Of a stretch of 64,000 nucleotides of DNA, positions 39,418-47,352 are shown piece by piece. Both the position numbers and the translations under genes were made by a program. Each line of letters starts with the position of its first letter. Positions within the stretch are counted from its first letter, which is position 1. A model generated the notes under the pieces. The model did not search any database and was not told where the DNA came from. It was given only the letters and a program-made list of their open reading frames with translations. Source of the stretch: Nocardioides mangrovi (GTDB lineage Bacteria; Actinomycetota; Actinomycetes; Propionibacteriales; Nocardioidaceae); the NCBI RefSeq assembly GCF_020073815.1, contig NZ_JAIQZJ010000003.1, positions 372,001 through 436,000 of the forward strand. Reading direction: 5' to 3'.

Positions 39418-40785
39418 ATGGATCCCGAGCTCAAGGCCGTGCTCAAGCGCGCCGCTCCCTCCGACCTCGGAGAGCGGATCAAGCGCGCGCGGCTGGCGGC
39501 GGGACTGACCCAGGGCGAGCTCGGGGGCGAGCACGCGTCCGTCCCCTACATCTCCCGCATCGAGTCCGGGCAGCGTCGGCCGGACCCCGAGCTGCTCGCG
39601 CTGCTGGCGCCGCGCCTCGGCGTGACGGTCGAGCAGCTGCTGTCCGGGCTGATCCCCGAGGAGCTCCCGCCGAGCGACCGGCTGCAGCTCGACTACGCCG
39701 AGCTGGCGCTGAGGTCGGGCGAGCCGGAGCGGGCGCTGGCGCTCTCGGGCGAGCTGCTCGGCCGCTACGCGTCGGGGCCGCATCCCGACTTCCTGGAGCA
39801 GATCCGGCTCGCGCACGCGACGGGGCTCGAGGCCTCGGGCGACGTGCGCGGCGCACTGGACACCCTCCAGACCGTGGTGTCCGCTCCGTCCGTCGGTACG
39901 GCGACCCGCGTGCGCGCGTCGACCGCGCTGAGCCGCTGCTACCGCGACGTCGGCGACCTCGACCGCGCCGTCTCCGTCGGTGAGGCCGTCCTCGAGGACC
40001 TCGCCGCGGCGGACCTGCACCACACCGACGAGGCACTCCAGCTGCTGGCCACCGTCGCGGCGGCGTACTTCGAGCGCGGCGAGGTGGAGCACGCGGCGAG
40101 CATGTGCCGGCGGGCCGTGGCGCTGGTCGACGAGTCGAACTCGCCCTCGGCGCGCGCGGCCCTCTACTGGAACGCGAGCGTGATGCAGTCCGAGGCGGGC
40201 GACACGGTCGGCGCCCTCCCCCTCGCCCAGAAGGCGCTGGCGCTGCTGGAGGAGGCCGACCACCAGGCGAACGTGACCCGGCTGCGTGCCCAGCTCGCCG
40301 CCATGCAGCTCCAGCTCGACCCGCCCGAGGTCGAGGCCGCGACGGCCACGCTGGAGCGGGTCGCCGCGGAGCTCGAGACCCTCGGCGGCTCGGCGGTCGA
40401 CCGGGCGCGGACCACCTTCCACCTCGCGAAGGCGAAGTTCCTCGGCCACGACCTGGTGACCGCCCAGCGCCTGGCGGACGACGCCCTGGCCGGGGCCAGC
40501 GAGGTCTCCCCGCGGCTGACGGCCGACGTCCTGGTCCTCCTCGGTCAGCTGGCCGCGGCGAACGACGACCTCACCGCTGCTCGGTCGCACTTCCAGCAGG
40601 CGGCCCTCACCCTGGCCGCGGTCGGCGAGACGATGGACCGGCACACGGCCCAGCTCTGGCTCGACCTGGCGAACCTGCTCGAGTCGGTCGGCCTGCAGTC
40701 GGAGGCCCTCGACGCCTACCGCCGCAGCGCAGCGTCGGCCGGACTCCAGTCGCGGCAGGTCCGTCCCCGCGACCGATCGCGCTGA
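39418..40785 (+). CDS. XRE-type HTH regulator with TPR-like repeats
   Basis: The 455-residue protein has an N-terminal Cro/C1 helix-turn-helix (GERIKRARLAAGLTQGELGGEHASVPYISRIESGQRRPDPELLALLAPRLGV) and a long all-helical region of TPR-like repeats to about residue 445. This layout resembles peptide- or ligand-sensing regulators of the RRNPP type and streptomycete HTH-TPR proteins. The ligand and targets are unknown. The ATG is chosen because the HTH begins 18 residues later, as usual. The next 223 bases hold a TGACA-N6-TGTCA palindrome. Confidence 0.85.
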   Translation: MDPELKAVLKRAAPSDLGERIKRARLAAGLTQGELGGEHASVPYISRIESGQRRPDPELLALLAPRLGVTVEQLLSGLIPEELPPSDRLQLDYAELALRSGEPERALALSGELLGRYASGPHPDFLEQIRLAHATGLEASGDVRGALDTLQTVVSAPSVGTATRVRASTALSRCYRDVGDLDRAVSVGEAVLEDLAAADLHHTDEALQLLATVAAAYFERGEVEHAASMCRRAVALVDESNSPSARAALYWNASVMQSEAGDTVGALPLAQKALALLEEADHQANVTRLRAQLAAMQLQLDPPEVEAATATLERVAAELETLGGSAVDRARTTFHLAKAKFLGHDLVTAQRLADDALAGASEVSPRLTADVLVLLGQLAAANDDLTAARSHFQQAALTLAAVGETMDRHTAQLWLDLANLLESVGLQSEALDAYRRSAASAGLQSRQVRPRDRSR

Positions 40786-41008
40786 TCTCTCTTTGCCAAC
40801 ACTGTGCCTACATCCTTGACAGGCGATTGTCAGATGGAGAGGCTGCCTCCACGTCGCGGGTCGCGAGGACACGCGTCGCCGACCGGCTCGGTCGGAGTGG
40901 TCCGGTACGGGGGTACGGGTCGACTCCGCGGCCGGGTGAGCCCGGCTCCGGAGCCGTGGTCGGCGGCGCGTGACCTCGGGCGTCGACCGCCGGGTTAGGT
41001 TGGCGCCC

Positions 41009-41593
41009 ATGACTGGGGGAGGCCGAGCGCCGGGGCGACCGCGCGACACCGCGCGACAGGGGGCGGTGCTCCAGGCGGTGCGCGAGATCCTCGCCGACGG
41101 CGGCTACCCGGCGGTGACCTTCTCGGACGTGGCGGCCCGCGCCGGCGTGACCCGGCAGCTGGTCTACCGCTGGTGGCCCTCGCGGCCCGACCTGGTGGCC
41201 GAGGCGATCTTCGCCGAGCTGGAGACCACCTGGCAGGCGAGCTTCCCGGGCCCGCTCGAGGCCGACCTGCGGGTGTACGTCGCCGCGCTCGTCGAGACGG
41301 CGGGCCGGCCGGCCGTGCGGGCCGGCGTCATCGGGCTGATGTCGGACCCGGCCGCGGACGACCACGAGCTGCCGGGCCTCGAGGAGTGGGTGCTGGGCCC
41401 GCTCGAGGAGGGCCTGCGGGCGATCGTGGACGGCGCGGCCGCGCGCGGCGAGGCCCGCTCGGACCTCGACGTACGTCTCACCATGAACACGCTGCGCGGC
41501 GCGGTCGTGATGCACCTGGTGGCCGACGGGACGGAGCCGGACGTGATCGTCGACCACCTCGCCCGGCTCTGCGCCGCCGCGTTGCGGCCCTGA
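41009..41593 (+). CDS. TetR-family transcriptional regulator
   Basis: The 194-residue protein has an N-terminal TetR DNA-binding domain (VLQAVREILADGGYPAVTFSDVAARAGVTRQLVYRWWPSRPDLVAEAI) and a TetR C-terminal domain of the type in which LYRWW-PS-K/R follows the recognition helix. TAGGTT ends seven bases before the ATG, a probable leaderless start. It is convergent with the DUF7144 gene, and a strong bidirectional terminator separates them. The effector is unknown. Confidence 0.9.
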   Translation: MTGGGRAPGRPRDTARQGAVLQAVREILADGGYPAVTFSDVAARAGVTRQLVYRWWPSRPDLVAEAIFAELETTWQASFPGPLEADLRVYVAALVETAGRPAVRAGVIGLMSDPAADDHELPGLEEWVLGPLEEGLRAIVDGAAARGEARSDLDVRLTMNTLRGAVVMHLVADGTEPDVIVDHLARLCAAALRP

Positions 41594-41683
41594 CCGGCCG
41601 CTCGCGGCGGCGTCCGGAAAAGATCAGGACGATTTCATCCAATCTGCTGCGAAACTGCGCCGCGATCGTTCAGACTTCAACCG

Positions 41684-41717
41684 AACCCCGCTGGTGACCC
41701 GAGACGCCAGCGGGGTT
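41684..41717. terminator. Bidirectional hairpin terminator
   Basis: AACCCCGCTGG (41684-41694) and CCAGCGGGGTT (41707-41717) form a perfect 11-bp stem with a 12-base loop between convergent tetR and DUF7144. The A/T ends of the arms give short T runs on both strands. Confidence 0.75.
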
Positions 41718-41736
41718 CCCCCATTCCCGGCTGCGG

Positions 41737-42141
41737 TCAGCGGCGCGACGTGCCGAGCATCGAGCTCAGCGCCCAGATCACCGCGATGTCGAAGGCGATG
41801 ACGATGACCGCCCACAGCGGGTAGTAGGGCAGCCAGACGAAGTTCATCAGCGCCGAGACGATCGCGAGCACGATGCCCGCGACGAACGCCCAGGGCTGCC
41901 CGGCGAGGATGGCCCCGCCGACCAGGACGATGACGACGCCCACGACGAGGTGGATCCAGCCCCACGTGGTCAGGTCGAACTCGAAGACGTAGTTGCTGGT
42001 CCGGACGAAGACGTCGTCCTTGGCGATCGCGGAGATGCCCTCGAGGACCTGGAAGAGCCCGACCGTGAGCAGCGCGGCACCGGCGAAGATGCCGATGCCC
42101 TCGGCCCAGGCGCGCGAGGTGGCGGACGGTTGGTGGGACAT
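41737..42141 (-). CDS. DUF7144-like four-helix membrane protein
   Basis: The 134-residue protein has four predicted membrane helices. Sequence blocks are GIGIFAGAALLTVGLFQVLEGISAI, FDLTTWGWIHLVVGVVIVLVGGAIL, WAFVAGIVLAIVSALMNFVWLPYYPLWAVIVIAFDIAVIWAL. This pattern matches the actinobacterial DUF7144 family, whose function is unknown. The ATG at 42141 lies inside the palindrome GGGACATGTCCC. It is divergent from alditol oxidase, and the 62-base gap contains two more palindromes. Confidence 0.8.
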   Translation of the reverse strand: MSHQPSATSRAWAEGIGIFAGAALLTVGLFQVLEGISAIAKDDVFVRTSNYVFEFDLTTWGWIHLVVGVVIVLVGGAILAGQPWAFVAGIVLAIVSALMNFVWLPYYPLWAVIVIAFDIAVIWALSSMLGTSRR

Positions 42142-42163
42142 GTCCCGAGTGTCCCGAGGGGAC
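42135..42163. promoter_or_regulatory. Two adjacent palindromes at the DUF7144 start
   Basis: GGGACATGTCCC (42135-42146) is perfect and includes the DUF7144 start codon. GTCCC-gag-GGGAC (42151-42163) follows three bases later. The two share the GTCCC/GGGAC arms and may be tandem operators. Confidence 0.45.
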
Positions 42164-42176
42164 CGGGTGTGCGGGG

Positions 42177-42193
42177 TCACCCGGAGCGGGTGA
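42177..42193. promoter_or_regulatory. TCACCC-N5-GGGTGA palindrome, copy 1 (alditol oxidase/DUF7144)
   Basis: TCACCC-ggagc-GGGTGA is a perfect 6-bp inverted repeat with a 5-base spacer, 10 bases before the alditol oxidase GTG and 35 bases before the divergent DUF7144 ATG. It is one of four related sites in the 42-59 kb block. Confidence 0.6.
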
Positions 42194-42203
42194 GGATGGG
42201 GCC

Positions 42204-43442
42204 GTGGAGCAGAACTGGGCGGGTAACCACACGTACGTCGCGGAGCAGGTCCTGCGGCCGACCTCGGTCGAGGAGCTCGGCGAGCTCGTGGCCGGCCAGG
42301 ACCGGGTGCGTGCGCTCGGGAGCCGGCACGCCTTCACCGACCTCGCGGACACGACCGGGACCCTGGTCGCGACCGACGCCCTGCCCGGCCCGGTCGAGGT
42401 CGATCCCGCCCGGCGGCTGGCCCGGGTCGGCGCCGGGCTTCGGTACGGCGAGCTCGCCGACCGGCTGGCCGCCGAGGGCTGGGCGCTCGCCACGATGGCC
42501 TCGCTGCCGCACATCTCGGTGGCCGGCGCGATCGCGACCGGCACCCACGGCTCCGGAGACCGGACCGGCTCGCTGGCCGCCGCCGTCGCCGGCCTGGAGT
42601 ACGTCGCCGCCGACGGGTCGCTGGTCCGCGTCGGGCGCGGCGAGCCCGACTTCGCCGGCTCGGTGGTCGCCCTCGGCGCGCTCGGCGTCGTCACCGCGGT
42701 GACCCTCGACGTCGAGCCGGCCTACGACGTGCGCCAGGACGTGTACGTCGACCTGCCGTGGGACGCCGCCGTCGAGGGGCTCGACGAGCTCACCGGCGCG
42801 GCGTACAGCGTCAGCCTCTTCACCGACTGGGTCAGCGGCCGCATCCAGCAGGTCTGGCTGAAGAGCCGCGGCGACCAGGCGCCGGCCGACCCGCTGGGTG
42901 CGCGGCCGGCGACGGCGACCATGCACATGCTGGCCGGCGCGGACGTCGAGGCGGTCACCCGGCAGCTCGGCGTACCGGGCCCGTGGCACCGGCGGCTGCC
43001 GCACTTCCGGATGGAGTTCACGCCCAGCCGCGGCGAGGAGCTGCAGAGCGAGTACCTCCTCCCGCGCGAGCAGGCGCGGGAGGCGGTCGCGCGGCTGCGC
43101 GAGCTGGCGCCGCGCTTCGCGTCGCTGCTCCAGGTCTCGGAGGTCCGCACCATCGCCGCGGACGACCTGTGGCTCAGCGGCGCCCACGGCCGCGACACCG
43201 TCGGCCTGCACTTCACCTGGGTGCGCGACGTGCCGGGCGTCTACGCCGTCCTGCCCGCCATCGAGGCGGCCCTGCTGCCGCTGGGCGGCCGGCCGCACTG
43301 GGGCAAGTGCTTCGCCGCGACCGCCGCGGACCTGCGCCCGCTCTACCCGCGCTACGACGACTTCCGCGACCTGGTCGCCCGTGTCGATCCGGCCGGCCGG
43401 TTCCGCAACGACTACCTGGTGCGGTGTCTCGACCTGCCCTAG
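42204..43442 (+). CDS. Alditol oxidase-like FAD-linked oxidoreductase
   Basis: The 412-residue VAO/PCMH-family flavoprotein opens EQNWAGNHTYVAEQVLRP and has GSRHAFTDL with His42 at the position that binds FAD covalently in S. coelicolor AldO. MASLPHISVAGAIATGTHGSG and YSVSLFTDWVSGRIQQVWLK also closely match the AldO/xylitol oxidase group. These enzymes oxidise the terminal hydroxyl of xylitol or sorbitol to the aldose and make H2O2. The GTG start fits that group. A stop-to-start distance of 109 bases separates it from the phytochrome gene. Confidence 0.9.
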   Translation: MEQNWAGNHTYVAEQVLRPTSVEELGELVAGQDRVRALGSRHAFTDLADTTGTLVATDALPGPVEVDPARRLARVGAGLRYGELADRLAAEGWALATMASLPHISVAGAIATGTHGSGDRTGSLAAAVAGLEYVAADGSLVRVGRGEPDFAGSVVALGALGVVTAVTLDVEPAYDVRQDVYVDLPWDAAVEGLDELTGAAYSVSLFTDWVSGRIQQVWLKSRGDQAPADPLGARPATATMHMLAGADVEAVTRQLGVPGPWHRRLPHFRMEFTPSRGEELQSEYLLPREQAREAVARLRELAPRFASLLQVSEVRTIAADDLWLSGAHGRDTVGLHFTWVRDVPGVYAVLPAIEAALLPLGGRPHWGKCFAATAADLRPLYPRYDDFRDLVARVDPAGRFRNDYLVRCLDLP

Positions 43443-43454
43443 TGAGTAGGGCGA

Positions 43455-43517
43455 GATACCCGCCGGGATACCCGTAAGGGCGAGCCCGAACACCGACCCA
43501 TAGGACACACTGTGTCC
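43455..43517. promoter_or_regulatory. Repeats and palindrome ahead of the phytochrome gene
   Basis: GATACCCG occurs at 43455-43462 and 43467-43474 (12-base period). GGACACA-c-TGTGTCC, a perfect 7-bp-arm palindrome, lies at 43503-43517, 34 bases before the GTG. Both are candidate operators for light- or redox-dependent control. Confidence 0.5.
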
Positions 43518-43551
43518 AGCCCGCAGCAGCGGGCGACGACGAGAGGCGCAC

Positions 43552-45765
43552 GTGTCCGAGCCCCGCGGGACCCACACGCCGGCGTACGCCGAGGCCGACC
43601 TCACGACCTGCGACCGGGAGCCGATCCACATCCCGGGCGCGATCCAGCCGCACGGGATCCTGCTCGCGCTCGACGACGACCTGCGCGCGGTCATGGTCTC
43701 GGCCAACGTCGAGGGGATGCTCGGCGTCACCCCGCAGGCGGCGCTGGGCCGCCGCCTGGCGGACCTGGTGGGCGCCCCGGCCGCGGAGCAGGTGGCCGCG
43801 CGGGCGCCGTACGACGAGATCGGCGAGCCGGTGGTGGCGCTGGTCGCCGACGAGCTCTGCGACGTGCGCGTGCACCGCTCCGGTCCGCGGATCGTGGTGG
43901 AGGTCGAGCCGGTCGGCGCCAGCGGCCCGTCGCCGATGAGCTACCAGTCGGCGCGCGGCGCGATGGCCCGGCTGGGCGCGGCGACCACGCTCGACGACCT
44001 GGTCGACCGGCTCGCGCAGGAGGTCCGCGCGGTGCTCGGCTTCGACCGGGTGATGGTCTACCGCTTCGACCAGGACTGGAACGGCGAGGTCGTCGCCGAG
44101 GACCGGCGCGAGGACCTCAACCCGTTCCTCGGCCTGCACTACCCCGCCACCGACATCCCGGCCCAGGCGCGGCGGCTCTACACGGTCAACTGGACCCGCC
44201 TGATCGCCGACATCGGCTACCGGCCGGTGCCCCTGCACCCGGTCTTCGACCCGGCCGACGGCTACCCGCTCGACCTCTCCCACTCCACGCTGCGCAGCGT
44301 CTCGCCGATCCACGTCGAGTACCTCTCCAACATGGGCGTCACCGCCTCCATGTCGGTCTCGCTGGTCATCGACGACCAGCTGTGGGGGTTGATCGCCTGC
44401 CACCACTACTCCGGTCCGCACCGGCCCTCCCACGACGCCCGCGCGGCGGCGGAGTTCCTCGGCCAGGTCTCCTCGCAGCTGGTGGCCGACCGGGTCCGCG
44501 CCGACGTACGCGAGCGCACCCTCGAGGGCCGCGCCGTGCTGGCGCGGATGACGGCGCGGATCGCGGCCTCCGATGAGTCGCCGCTGATCTCGATGATGGA
44601 GGACCCCGAGCTGCTGTCGCTGGTCAGCGCCACCGGCGCCGCCCTGTCCTACGACGGCACGCTGACCACCGTGGGCACCGTCCCCGACCGTGACACCCTC
44701 GAGCGGCTCGCCGCGGCGCTGGAGTCGCCCGACAGCTACGCCACGAGCACCGACCGGGTCTCCCTGCTGATCCCCGAGCTCGCCGACGTCGCGGAGTTCG
44801 CGGGCGCCCTGCGGGTCGGCTCGGCACCGGACCGGTGGCTGCTGTGGGTGCGTCCCGAGCAGGAGCAGGTCGTCGACTGGGGCGGCGACCCCAGCAACAA
44901 GCTGCTCTACGACGCCGAGAGCCCCGGCGTACGCCTGAGCCCGCGCAAGTCCTTCGACAAGTGGCGCCAGGTGGTGCGCGGTCGGAGCCTCCCGTGGGCG
45001 CCGTGGAAGCTCGAGATCGCCGACGAGCTCGGCAAGTACCTCATCGGTCTGCTGCTGAGCCGCTCGCGCGAGCAGATCGTGATGGCCGAGTCGCTCCAGC
45101 GCAGCGTCGTCCTCGAGCGCCCCCCGGTGGTCGACGGCCTCGAGGTCGCGGCGCGCTACCAACCGGCCTCGACCTTCCAGCTCGGCGGCGACTGGTGGGA
45201 CGTCGTCGACCTCACCGGCGACCGGGTCGCGTTCGTCGTCGGCGACGTCGCCGGTCACGGGGTCGCCGCCGCGACCGCGATGACCCAGGTGCGCACCGCC
45301 CTCCGGGCCTACCTCTTCGAGGGCCACGGGCCCCGCGCGTGCGTCGACCAGCTCGACCACCTGATGGCGGGGCTGCTCGACCAGCGGGTCGCCACGGCGC
45401 TGGTCGCGGTCCTCGACCGGACCACCGGCCGGATCGAGATCGCGAACGCCGGGCACCCACCGCCGCTCATCGTGGTCCCCGGTGGGGCGACCGAGGTCGA
45501 CGTACCGGTCCGGCCGCTGCTCGGCGTGGGCGCCGGTGAGGCCGAGTCGATCGAGATCGACCTGGCGCCGGGCGAGACCCTGCTGCTCTACACCGACGGC
45601 CTGGTCGAGCGCCGCGGCACCGACCTGCGCGACCGTCTGGACCGACTCCTGGTGCTGGCCGGCGAGACGGTCGGCGACGACCTCGAGGCCTGGCTGGACC
45701 GGCTGCTGGCCGAGCACGCGGACGGCGACGACGACACGACGGTCGTCGCGATCCGGCGTACCTGA
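43552..45765 (+). CDS. Bacteriophytochrome (PAS-GAF-PHY) with SpoIIE/PP2C phosphatase output
   Basis: The 737-residue protein has an N-terminal PAS domain with Cys20 in LTTCDREPIHIPGAIQPHG, the biliverdin-binding cysteine position. A GAF domain follows with Tyr170, Asp201 in HYPATDIPAQARRLY, His254 in PIHVEYLSNMGV and CHH at 283-285. The PHY domain has the tongue motif PRKSF (464-468). The output is a SpoIIE-type PP2C domain (GGDWWDVV at 545-552, VGDVAGHG at 563-570, LLLYTDGLVERR) in place of a histidine kinase. Red/far-red light should therefore control dephosphorylation, probably of a STAS protein. No haem oxygenase gene is in the window. Confidence 0.93.
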   Translation: MSEPRGTHTPAYAEADLTTCDREPIHIPGAIQPHGILLALDDDLRAVMVSANVEGMLGVTPQAALGRRLADLVGAPAAEQVAARAPYDEIGEPVVALVADELCDVRVHRSGPRIVVEVEPVGASGPSPMSYQSARGAMARLGAATTLDDLVDRLAQEVRAVLGFDRVMVYRFDQDWNGEVVAEDRREDLNPFLGLHYPATDIPAQARRLYTVNWTRLIADIGYRPVPLHPVFDPADGYPLDLSHSTLRSVSPIHVEYLSNMGVTASMSVSLVIDDQLWGLIACHHYSGPHRPSHDARAAAEFLGQVSSQLVADRVRADVRERTLEGRAVLARMTARIAASDESPLISMMEDPELLSLVSATGAALSYDGTLTTVGTVPDRDTLERLAAALESPDSYATSTDRVSLLIPELADVAEFAGALRVGSAPDRWLLWVRPEQEQVVDWGGDPSNKLLYDAESPGVRLSPRKSFDKWRQVVRGRSLPWAPWKLEIADELGKYLIGLLLSRSREQIVMAESLQRSVVLERPPVVDGLEVAARYQPASTFQLGGDWWDVVDLTGDRVAFVVGDVAGHGVAAATAMTQVRTALRAYLFEGHGPRACVDQLDHLMAGLLDQRVATALVAVLDRTTGRIEIANAGHPPPLIVVPGGATEVDVPVRPLLGVGAGEAESIEIDLAPGETLLLYTDGLVERRGTDLRDRLDRLLVLAGETVGDDLEAWLDRLLAEHADGDDDTTVVAIRRT

Positions 45766-45777
45766 GGTCGACCGGGC

Positions 45778-47352
45778 TCAGCGAACGCCTCCGGCGTCGG
45801 CGAACGCCGCGAAGGCGCGCGAGCGCCGGGCCGCGGCCAGCGCGTGGTCGGGGAGGCCGGCGACGACGAGGGAGATGCCCTCGCGACGGAGGTCGGCACC
45901 GAGGGCGGTGACGGTCTCGATGAACGGCATGGTCACCCAGCGCACCTCGGAGCAGTCGAGGACGACCGTCGCGGGGCGCGGGACACGGTCCAGGGCGGCC
46001 GCGAGGACCGCGTCCTGGGTCGGCCGGGCGTTTCCGGTGTAGAGCGAGGAGACCAGGCGCAGCACGAGCACGTCGGTCGGATCGCCCGGGTCGGCGGGGA
46101 GCGGCTGGGCGCGCGAGGAGCTGAGGTCGCGGATGACCAGGACGAGCGTCAGCACGACACCGATCAGCACCGAGTCGAGGAGTCCCACCGTCAGGCCGAG
46201 CGCGGCCGTGGCGGCGGCGACCCAGAACTCGGGCCGGTGCACGAGGTAGAGCTCGACGAAGGCACGGACCGAGACCAGGCCGATGACGGCCACGAAGACC
46301 ATCGACGCGAGCACCGCCTCGGGCAGGTCGTCGAGGACGGGCCCGAGGAAGAGAGCGACCAGCACGGCCACCAGGGCGGTCGTGACACCGGCGAGCTGGG
46401 ACCGCGCGCCCGCCCGCTGGTTGACCGCGCTCTGCGAGAAGCCACCCGCCGGCGGCATCGCCTGCGCGAAGCCGCCCAGCAGCGCGGCGACCCCGTTGGC
46501 CAGCAGCTCGCGGTCCGCGTCGACGGGCTCCTCGGACTGCTGGCGCTGGGCCCGGGCGACCACGACGGTCTCCATGAACGCCATCAGGGCGATCGCGAAC
46601 GCGCCGGGCAGCAGGGCGGTGATGTCGCCCCACATCGGCGTGGTCGGTGTCGGCAGGCCCGAGGGCACCCGCGGGATGAGGGCGAGGCCGTGGTCCTCGA
46701 CGTCGGTCAGCGCGACCAGCAGGATCCCGCCGACGGCGACGACGAGCGGGCCGGGGACCTGCGGCGCCACGCGGCGCAGGAGGTAGAGGAGTCCGATGGC
46801 GGCCGCCGACACCGCGACCGTGGTGCCGTCGACGTCGTCGAGCTGCGAGAGCACGTCGGCGACCCGCCCGAAGAAGCCCTCCTCCTCCGGGTCGCCGGCG
46901 ATGCCGAGCAGGATCGGCAGCTGCGTGGCGGCCACGGTGAGCCCGACGCCCGCCTTCACGCCGGTCATCGTCGCGGGACTGATCTGCTCCACGATCGAGC
47001 CGAGCCGGAAGAGCCGCATCGTCAGCAGGCAGGCCCCGACCAGCGCGGTCAGCGTGAACGCGTCCCGCACCAGCTCGTCGGCGCTCCGGTCCTCGGGCAG
47101 CCCGGCGAGCACCCCGGCGGTGAGGATCGCGATCGTCGACGTGGTGGACATGCTCAGCGAGTGGGAGCCGCCGAGGAGCGCGTAGGCGAGCATCGGGAGC
47201 ATGCAGGTGTAGAGCCCCACCTCGACCGGCAGCCCGGCGATGGTGGCGTAGGCCATCGCCTGCGGGACCACCACCGTGCCCGCGGCGACACCGGCCAGCA
47301 CGTCGTACCGGATCCACTCGCGCCGGTAGCCCCGAAGGGTCGGCGCGAGCAT
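45778..47352 (-). CDS. SulP-family anion transporter with STAS domain (second gene)
   Basis: The 524-residue protein has a SulP membrane domain (GTVVVPQAMAYATIAGLPVEVGLYT, MSTTSTIAILTAGVLAG, PPAGGFSQSAVNQRAGARS) and a C-terminal cytoplasmic STAS domain with VVLDCSEVRWVTMPFIETV. SulP proteins carry sulfate, bicarbonate or other anions, and substrate cannot be read from sequence. In the STAS domain, the usual phosphorylatable Ser-containing D-S-S/T motif is replaced by WVTMPFI. The ATG at 47352 overlaps the stop of the first SulP gene by one base. Confidence 0.92.
   Translation of the reverse strand: MLAPTLRGYRREWIRYDVLAGVAAGTVVVPQAMAYATIAGLPVEVGLYTCMLPMLAYALLGGSHSLSMSTTSTIAILTAGVLAGLPEDRSADELVRDAFTLTALVGACLLTMRLFRLGSIVEQISPATMTGVKAGVGLTVAATQLPILLGIAGDPEEEGFFGRVADVLSQLDDVDGTTVAVSAAAIGLLYLLRRVAPQVPGPLVVAVGGILLVALTDVEDHGLALIPRVPSGLPTPTTPMWGDITALLPGAFAIALMAFMETVVVARAQRQQSEEPVDADRELLANGVAALLGGFAQAMPPAGGFSQSAVNQRAGARSQLAGVTTALVAVLVALFLGPVLDDLPEAVLASMVFVAVIGLVSVRAFVELYLVHRPEFWVAAATAALGLTVGLLDSVLIGVVLTLVLVIRDLSSSRAQPLPADPGDPTDVLVLRLVSSLYTGNARPTQDAVLAAALDRVPRPATVVLDCSEVRWVTMPFIETVTALGADLRREGISLVVAGLPDHALAAARRSRAFAAFADAGGVR

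Noticed and set aside
43455..43474. Two GGGTAT boxes on the minus strand as stress-sigma promoters
   Set aside because: They would transcribe antisense into alditol oxidase with no gene to express; listed instead as direct repeats.
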